A stretch of 64,000 nt of DNA. Source: Oleiphilus messinensis (GTDB lineage Bacteria; Pseudomonadota; Gammaproteobacteria; Pseudomonadales; Oleiphilaceae). Made by a program: the position numbers and the translations under genes. Location of the stretch: positions 2,291,501 through 2,355,500 of the forward strand of contig NZ_CP021425.1 of NCBI RefSeq assembly GCF_002162375.1, written 5' to 3'. This document shows positions 58,376 through 64,000 of the stretch, in pieces. How positions within the stretch are numbered: the first letter of the stretch is position 1; every line of letters begins with the position of its first letter. The notes below the pieces were generated by a model. The model made no database searches. It worked only from the letters and a program-made list of their open reading frames with translations, and had not been told where the DNA came from.

Positions 58376-58403
58376 TGTTTCAAATTAGAGATTCAAGCGC
58401 GAA

Positions 58404-59414
58404 ATGAAGCACTTTTTGTTTTCGATAAAAGGTATATTACTGCTCAATATTGTTGCGTTAGTCGGGATTGCAATTTACGGGGTCACATTGGTTTATCCCC
58501 CGGAAGAGGCAACCCGATTGCGAAACGCGTTGATTTTTGAAACCGCATCTAAACCGGATTTTGTCTGGCCACAGGGTCAGTATCCGGCGCAATTTCGCGC
58601 CGAGTCAATAGCGCCGCCGGATGACTTTTCTCAGTTCGTATCAGAGCTACCAATCCAGCCTCATATGAGTGGCTTCGTCAAAGTGTTACTCGCCGGAGAG
58701 CGATTGTTGGAGAGGGAACGGCATGGTGGTGCAATCCAATCCAATACGGTGGATACCCTGAATAAAATGCAGAGCGAGGGAATTGGTTATTGTTCTGACT
58801 ATACCCAGGTTATTAACGGGATTGCCTATACGCTTGGTGTCCCTGTTCGAGAGTGGGGGATGTCGTTCCACGGTTACAGTGGTGATGGCCACGCTTTCAG
58901 TGAAATCTATGATTCGGATTTTGGGAAGTGGGTCTTTTTGGATGTCCATAGTGGATTTTATGCCGTGCGCATGGATACATTGGAGCCGCTTTCATTTCTG
59001 GAGTACCGAGCCTTGATATTGAGTGATCCGGCACAAATCAAAATTGTCCGTATCAATGACGAGCGCTTCGCATTCAAGACAGACCAGGCGGTTAAGGATT
59101 ATTACGCCCGGGGAGCGCATGAAGTTTTTTTGTACTGGTCAAATGATGTTTTTTCTTATGATGCCAGTCCCTGGGTCAGAGCATCCGGTGCCGTATCTCG
59201 GTATCTTGAGCAGCTCACTGCAATTTTGATCGGGGTACACCCTCGAATACACCTGTATCCTGATCCGGTAAATCAGGAAGCCCAAGAGGCGTTGGCCAAA
59301 TTAAAGCAGGACGTCCTGATCTTGTTTTTCGCGGGGATAGTACTGGTAGTGTCGTTTATGGGCTTGTTAATCTTTCAGATCAAACAAAATGGAGCAAGGA
59401 AATCCCTAACATGA
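58404..59414 (+). CDS. Membrane-anchored transglutaminase-like protein
   Basis: A 336-residue protein with a membrane segment near residues 10-30 and a second near 308-330. The intervening region carries a transglutaminase-like fold: Cys130 in GIGYCSDY, His163 in GDGHAFSEI and Asp180 in WVFLDVHSG, the expected catalytic triad. If both ends are anchored, the domain would face the periplasm. Substrate unknown: protein crosslinking, peptide hydrolysis or modification of the polymer are possible. It lies between the AlgD-like and a GT4 gene and overlaps the latter by 4 bp. Confidence 0.82.
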   Translation: MKHFLFSIKGILLLNIVALVGIAIYGVTLVYPPEEATRLRNALIFETASKPDFVWPQGQYPAQFRAESIAPPDDFSQFVSELPIQPHMSGFVKVLLAGERLLERERHGGAIQSNTVDTLNKMQSEGIGYCSDYTQVINGIAYTLGVPVREWGMSFHGYSGDGHAFSEIYDSDFGKWVFLDVHSGFYAVRMDTLEPLSFLEYRALILSDPAQIKIVRINDERFAFKTDQAVKDYYARGAHEVFLYWSNDVFSYDASPWVRASGAVSRYLEQLTAILIGVHPRIHLYPDPVNQEAQEALAKLKQDVLILFFAGIVLVVSFMGLLIFQIKQNGARKSLT

Positions 59415-60619
59415 AGGTTTTGCATATATTGGATCATTCTTTACCTCTTCATAGTGGCTATACCTTCAGAACAAGGGCAATTATTCGGGAGCAGCACGCT
59501 TTAGGTATCGAAACCGCACATATCACCAGTTGTAAACACAACGAAGCCGCTTCGGGCCCCCTTCAGGATTCAGAAGAGGCTGACGGATTGATATTCTATC
59601 GTACGGTGCCTGGTTATCTGAAAGGGCTACCCATTTTGAATCAACTTGATGTTGTGCAAACCCTTTATCGTCGCCTTTGCGCCATTATTGAAATAGAAAA
59701 ACCTGATATTCTTCATGCCCACTCGCCGTGTTTAAACGGAATCGCCGCGCTTTGGGCGGCAAAAAAGTTCAAGATACCCTTCGTTTATGAAATGCGAGCT
59801 TCATGGGAAGATGCGGCTGTCAGCCATGGCACTTGCGAGGAAAATGATCTGCGCTATCGCTTGTCCCGTGCACTGGAAACCTATGTATTGAAGCGTTGTG
59901 ATCAAATTACGACAATTTGTGAAGGGTTGAAGCGGGATATCGAAGTCAGAGGAATATCCAATCAGAAAATTACTGTGATTCCAAATGCGGTCGATGTCGA
60001 CAAGTTTACGCCCATTCGTGAAAAAGATAGTAAATTAGTGGCAGATCTAGACCTGGATGGCAAGTATGTCGTGGGCTTTATTGGGTCGTTCTATGAATAT
60101 GAAGGTCTTGATATTCTGGTCCGGGCTGTTGCGGTGCTAAAAGATGATTGTCCCAACCTGCACGTTCTGTTGGTGGGGGGAGGCCAGGCCGAAAAAGCGC
60201 TACGGGATCTGGTATCTCGATTGGACATCACGGATCGTGTTACGTTTACCGGACGCGTGGATCATAAAGAGGTGAATCGATATTACAGTGTGGTCGATAT
60301 TCTGGCCTATCCGCGGTTGCCTATTCGTTTAACCGATGTGGTCACGCCGTTGAAGCCGCTTGAGGCGATGGCGATGGGTAAGATCAGTCTTGCGTCTGAC
60401 GTGGGAGGCCATATTGAATTGATCGAAGACGGTGTCGATGGCTTCCTGTTCAAAGCGGGGAATGTACCCGCACTTGCAGAGAAGTTACAGGCTCTTGTCA
60501 CGTCGTCATTCCCGGACTGCTTGATAGATAACGGTTTAAAAAAGGTCACTCAGGACAGGAATTGGGCAGTGAGTGTGGCGCGGTATGTGCCTGTTTATGG
60601 GTCGCTTTGCCGGCCTTAG
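59411..60619 (+). CDS. XrtA-associated glycosyltransferase (GT4)
   Basis: A 402-residue GT4 glycosyltransferase with the pattern of the exosortase A-associated Daro_2409-like group (TIGR04063). It starts MKVLHILDHSLPLHSGYTFR, has PFVYEMRASWEDAAV and the donor motif IPNAVDVDKF; the EX7E site reads TPLKPLEAMAMGKI. The ATG overlaps the transglutaminase-like stop. Donor sugar unknown. Confidence 0.9.
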   Translation: MKVLHILDHSLPLHSGYTFRTRAIIREQHALGIETAHITSCKHNEAASGPLQDSEEADGLIFYRTVPGYLKGLPILNQLDVVQTLYRRLCAIIEIEKPDILHAHSPCLNGIAALWAAKKFKIPFVYEMRASWEDAAVSHGTCEENDLRYRLSRALETYVLKRCDQITTICEGLKRDIEVRGISNQKITVIPNAVDVDKFTPIREKDSKLVADLDLDGKYVVGFIGSFYEYEGLDILVRAVAVLKDDCPNLHVLLVGGGQAEKALRDLVSRLDITDRVTFTGRVDHKEVNRYYSVVDILAYPRLPIRLTDVVTPLKPLEAMAMGKISLASDVGGHIELIEDGVDGFLFKAGNVPALAEKLQALVTSSFPDCLIDNGLKKVTQDRNWAVSVARYVPVYGSLCRP

Positions 60620-60692
60620 GGCTGGTATACCGGTAACGAAAAGCAAGCAGGTGGTTAGGGAAGCCCCTGATGAGTTTAAAGGAGCTAAATAA

Positions 60693-62177
60693 ATGTATGC
60701 CAGAGTGAGTAATCGATTTCTGCAAATTATCTTTTGTCTGGTTTTTCTGCTGACAAACACTGTCCAGGCACAACAGGCAACCTGGAGTGAAAACGCAAAC
60801 TGGCAGAAGTTTGATTCGGTTTTCGGGTTTTCCTGGAATACCAATATGGGGGACTGGGTCGATGCACAGGGCTCTGTAAATGGTGATAAACCGTTTGCGG
60901 AAACGACTATAGATCAAGCCTCGGTAGGCGCGCCTGTGCTTGTTGATATCACTGTGCTATTCAATCGCTGGCATAGTGGACAATTACCCAATCACGGTAT
61001 TCTCATCAAGGGTAGTCTGGGGACGCTCAATATCGCTGCGATGGAATCCGATTGGCTAAGCCATCGACCCCGATTGATCATTGAAACTTCAGATGGAGCA
61101 AGTGAAAATTTATTCGCTGACAAAGATACCTACCTTGATCGATCCACATTAAAGGGAATGAATGGTCGCGATATTCTGGCTGTGTCGGAAAAGCAAACCA
61201 CGCTTATCGGGTTTCCTGAACTGGATATGGCCGATAGCGCCATTAGCGATAAGAAAGCAACGCCTATAAAAAAAGTGCTTCTGAGCCTGCATCCAAAGAA
61301 GCTATATGGTAACAAAGCCCACCTCCAGATTTATGCTGTTTCGCCGGGACAATTTCAATTGCTAAAAGCTCCTGATCCTGAATCTGGATTGAGGCAACAA
61401 AGTTCCACGCTGAAGGTCTTAAAATCTAGCGACCACATATTCTATGTTCAGGATTTTGAAGAAAGTGACCCTTTAACAGGGTGGAAAGATCTGAGTCCGA
61501 ACAATATTGTTGGAGCCAAAACCACGATACGCTCGGGATCCCCAACAACCGTTGCGGAGGTTACGATAGGCAAAAATGCCAATCTTGGCGTAACTGCAAA
61601 TCAGTATTTTAAAGATATTGCAGGGCGTGAACTTAACGAAGCCTATTTTCAGTATTCGATTATGTTGGGTGACAACTGGTCCTCCGAGCAAGGTGGCGGC
61701 AAATTACCCGGGCTGGCTGGCACCTATAATGTTGCCGGTTGGGGGGGGCGGCAAGCTGATGGCTACAACGGATGGTCGATGCGGGGCTTATTCCGTAATA
61801 CCGTTTTATCAGGCTATGTTAGTGTTACCCCTGTTGGATTTTACGCTTATCATGCAGAAATGGATGGCAAATATGGTGAGCACTGGGTGTGGGTCGGACG
61901 AGATTTCACGGGGTTTGAAAAAAGAAAGTGGTATGTGGTCGAACAACATATTCGGATGAATTCAATAGGCCTGGCGGACGGCATAATTGAAGCCTGGGTT
62001 GACGGACAACCTGTTTTTTCAAGAACGGACGTTGTTTTCAGAAAAACTGAACAGCTCAAACTGGAACGGGTGTGGCTCAATATATACCACGGTGGTGTTG
62101 CCAGGTCCCAACAGGATCAGGATGTGTATATTGATAACCTTATTGTTGCAGACCAATACATCGGATTGACCAACTGA
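60693..62177 (+). CDS. Secreted polysaccharide-lyase-like protein (PL14-like C-terminal domain)
   Basis: A 494-residue exported protein. The signal peptide runs to about residue 27 (IIFCLVFLLTNTVQA). The N-terminal half (residues 30-240) looks like a carbohydrate-binding or beta-sandwich module without a clear family. The C-terminal half (about 260-494) resembles the beta-jelly-roll of PL14-type polysaccharide lyases: GGGKLPGLAGTY, WSMRGLFRN, the KRKWYVVEQHIRMNS strand and IEAWVDGQPVF, ending DNLIVADQY. Such lyases cleave uronic-acid polymers, fitting the dehydrogenases encoded nearby. It could trim or release its own polymer. Enzyme activity is inferred from fold only. Confidence 0.72.
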   Translation: MYARVSNRFLQIIFCLVFLLTNTVQAQQATWSENANWQKFDSVFGFSWNTNMGDWVDAQGSVNGDKPFAETTIDQASVGAPVLVDITVLFNRWHSGQLPNHGILIKGSLGTLNIAAMESDWLSHRPRLIIETSDGASENLFADKDTYLDRSTLKGMNGRDILAVSEKQTTLIGFPELDMADSAISDKKATPIKKVLLSLHPKKLYGNKAHLQIYAVSPGQFQLLKAPDPESGLRQQSSTLKVLKSSDHIFYVQDFEESDPLTGWKDLSPNNIVGAKTTIRSGSPTTVAEVTIGKNANLGVTANQYFKDIAGRELNEAYFQYSIMLGDNWSSEQGGGKLPGLAGTYNVAGWGGRQADGYNGWSMRGLFRNTVLSGYVSVTPVGFYAYHAEMDGKYGEHWVWVGRDFTGFEKRKWYVVEQHIRMNSIGLADGIIEAWVDGQPVFSRTDVVFRKTEQLKLERVWLNIYHGGVARSQQDQDVYIDNLIVADQYIGLTN

Positions 62178-62232
62178 TTTAGTGCATGTTGGCTCGTAAC
62201 CAAATTCAGGTTCGGAAAAAGGATCAAAAGGG

Positions 62233-64000
62233 TTGAACAAGAAAGCCAGAAAAGAGATGTTAGTTGTCTCCTCGTTGTTTCCATCGCCAGATCAGCCTAA
62301 TGCTGGTGTGTTTATAAAAGAACGCATGTTCAGGCTAAATCCGGACATGAAACTTACTGTTCTCTCACCACGACCGTGGTTTCCGGGACAATCAATCATT
62401 CGCAAGTATCGACCTAATTATCGACCAGAGACACCTGCATATCAAAATCTGGAAGGTGTCGATGTTTATTACCCTAAATTCTTCTCGTTGCCTGCTGTCG
62501 GTCGATTGTTCGATTGGTTCTTCATGTTTGTCGCACTATTGATTTGGGATCTACGGAATCGTAACAATGCAGATATTGTTGATAGTCATTTCGCTTATCC
62601 AGACGGTGTGGCGGCATGTAGTTTTGCCAAATTGACCCGCCGGAAGGTGAGTGTAACGCTTCGAGGTACTGAAATCGGGCATTCGCAGCACCCATTAAAG
62701 CGCTGGCTTATGGTCAAAGTGTTAAACAGCGTTGATCGTGTGTTTTCCGTGTCCGATTCACTGCGCCGCCATGTGATTAAATTAGGTGTGCAGGAGCGTC
62801 AGGTACTGGTCGTGGGAAATGGTGTTGATACCGAAAAATTTTATCCGGTCGATTCGATTGCTTTGCGTGCCAAACTGGTTCCAGACGAAAAGGCCAAAAT
62901 ACTCATCACGGTTGGCGGACTGGTTGAGCGTAAGGGATTTCACCGGGTAATCGAAATTTTGCCGAAACTGAATCAGTCATTTCCGGAGGGAGTGTACTAT
63001 CTTGCGGTAGGTGGCCCCAGTCCTGAAGGAGATTGGTCTGATAAATTAAGAAACATGGCCCTGGAAGCGGGTGTCGAAGACAAGGTGATTTTTACGGGAC
63101 CAGTCAAACCCGCTGAGCTTGGTTCTTATTTATCGGCTGCGGATCTGTTTGTGCTCTCGACCCGGAATGAGGGCTGGGCGAACGTGATACTTGAATCCAT
63201 GGCTTGTGGCGTTCCTGTGATCGCAACTGATGTTGGTGGCAATAGTGAGGTCGTGTCGACGCCAGATGTTGGCGAAATCGTTCCCTTTGAAGATGCGGAT
63301 GCATTATTCGATGCGATCCAGAAGGGGCTGTCGCGTAGTTGGGATAAAACCAAAATTATAGATTACGCGAAAGCGAATAGTTGGAATACCAGAATCATGG
63401 TATTACGTGAACAATTTGCGCGCATGACAAGTCATGATTCCCACCAATTTTCCAGTCAATCGGCCTATACGCGTTTTGTAAGTAGTTTGATATTCCCTTT
63501 GCATGAGCGTTTGAAAAAGCATTCAAGCGTGAGTCTTAAAAAACAGCTCGAAGAAAGTCAGTGGTATTCCCCCGGGGCTGTTTCGGCGTTACAAAATCGC
63601 AATCTCCGATCGTTCATGCAGTTTGTCCATGCAAATGTGCCTTACTACACCGAGCTACTGGATAAAAGGGGTCTTAAACCGGCTGATTTTAAAACAGCAA
63701 AGGATCTTGGGAAACTACCATTACTTACTAAAGCGGATATCCGTCAGAATGAGGTAAGCTTAAAGTCCAAAGTGGCTGGGCAGTTGGTAAAATATAATAC
63801 CGGAGGCTCATCGGGCCAACCCCTTGTATTTTACATGGGGATGGATCGGGTCAGTCATGATGTTGCTTCGAAATGGCGAGCAACGCGTTGGTGGCAAGTG
63901 GATATCGGTGATCCTGAAATTGTGCTCTGGGGATCACCGATTGAGCTGGGCGGTCAGGACCGAGTCAAACAAATTCGGGATTATGTGCTTCGGACAAAGC
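62233..64000 (+). CDS. GT4 glycosyltransferase fused to CapK-like AMP-ligase domain (partial)
   Basis: One frame is open from a TTG at 62233 (AAAAAGGA 9 nt upstream) or an ATG at 62257 to the window edge, about 589 codons, without a stop. Residues about 10-395 are a GT4 glycosyltransferase (FPSPDQPNAGVFIKERM near the start; NEGWANVILESMACGVP with EX7E). From about residue 435 the frame continues with PSVSALQN-like sequence, then YYTELLDKRGL, LPLLTKADIR and KYNTGGSSGQPLVF, which match CapK/phenylacetate-CoA-ligase-like proteins found in exopolysaccharide loci. Nothing in the sequence suggests a frameshift between the halves. The C-terminus lies beyond the window, so length and catalytic residues of the ligase half are unknown. 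Confidence 0.85.
   Translation, partial: MNKKARKEMLVVSSLFPSPDQPNAGVFIKERMFRLNPDMKLTVLSPRPWFPGQSIIRKYRPNYRPETPAYQNLEGVDVYYPKFFSLPAVGRLFDWFFMFVALLIWDLRNRNNADIVDSHFAYPDGVAACSFAKLTRRKVSVTLRGTEIGHSQHPLKRWLMVKVLNSVDRVFSVSDSLRRHVIKLGVQERQVLVVGNGVDTEKFYPVDSIALRAKLVPDEKAKILITVGGLVERKGFHRVIEILPKLNQSFPEGVYYLAVGGPSPEGDWSDKLRNMALEAGVEDKVIFTGPVKPAELGSYLSAADLFVLSTRNEGWANVILESMACGVPVIATDVGGNSEVVSTPDVGEIVPFEDADALFDAIQKGLSRSWDKTKIIDYAKANSWNTRIMVLREQFARMTSHDSHQFSSQSAYTRFVSSLIFPLHERLKKHSSVSLKKQLEESQWYSPGAVSALQNRNLRSFMQFVHANVPYYTELLDKRGLKPADFKTAKDLGKLPLLTKADIRQNEVSLKSKVAGQLVKYNTGGSSGQPLVFYMGMDRVSHDVASKWRATRWWQVDIGDPEIVLWGSPIELGGQDRVKQIRDYVLRTK

Noticed and set aside
63104-63353. Two minus-strand frames of 66 and 75 codons
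   Set aside because: They are shadows of the GT4-CapK gene, which covers the region in the plus-strand frame with domain motifs.

Overview
The window is chromosomal DNA of a gammaproteobacterium. The order purB-hflD-mnmA-nudJ-rluE, icd, cspD, clpS-clpA, infA, bpt, aat, trxB, and then PilZ, lolCD, DUF2062, comEC, exbBD, msbA, lpxK, Trm112-like, kdsB, PTP, murB, is the one known from Pseudomonas and its relatives (Cellvibrio, Marinobacter and Alcanivorax-type marine genera). I cannot fix the genus by eye. No tRNA, rRNA, insertion sequence, prophage or CRISPR array was found.

Layout. (1) 1-8.4 kb, accessory metabolism: a partial azoreductase divergent from a LysR regulator; the ABC-F protein YbiT; a family-2 glycosyltransferase; a LysR regulator divergent from a DJ-1/PfpI-family protein; a membrane-anchored peroxiredoxin-like protein; and asparaginase AnsA. 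(2) 8.6-21.6 kb, conserved housekeeping: purine synthesis and tRNA/rRNA modification, isocitrate dehydrogenase, CspD, and a nearly complete N-degron pathway (ClpS adaptor, ClpA unfoldase, and the aminoacyl-tRNA-protein transferases Bpt and Aat), with InfA and TrxB. (3) 21.8-36.1 kb, envelope biogenesis: an orphan MoxR ATPase, a PilZ c-di-GMP receptor, lipoprotein export (LolC/E-type permease and LolD), DNA uptake (ComEC), an ExbB/ExbD motor, lipid A flipping (MsbA), LpxK, KdsB, a tyrosine phosphatase and MurB.

(4) 36.2-64 kb and continuing past the right edge is an exosortase A (XrtA)/PEP-CTERM-type exopolysaccharide locus. It holds the priming sugar-phosphate transferase, an inverted five-gene export module (export lipoprotein, Wzz-like chain-length protein, tyrosine autokinase, beta-barrel protein, ExeA-like ATPase), UDP-GlcNAc 2-epimerase, a polysaccharide deacetylase, a FemAB-like protein, an exosortase fused to an EpsI domain, several glycosyltransferases and two AsnB-type amidotransferases. 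Near its distal end are an AlgD-type GDP-mannose dehydrogenase, a membrane transglutaminase-like protein, a secreted polysaccharide-lyase-like protein, and an apparent single-ORF fusion of a GT4 glycosyltransferase to a CapK/AMP-ligase-like domain that runs off the window. Two nucleotide-sugar dehydrogenases plus two amidotransferases suggest a polymer rich in uronic acids, some as uronamides. The lyase and transglutaminase-like proteins may trim or process the product.

No PEP-CTERM substrate, Wzx flippase or Wzy polymerase was recognised in the window; they may lie beyond the right edge or elsewhere in the genome.
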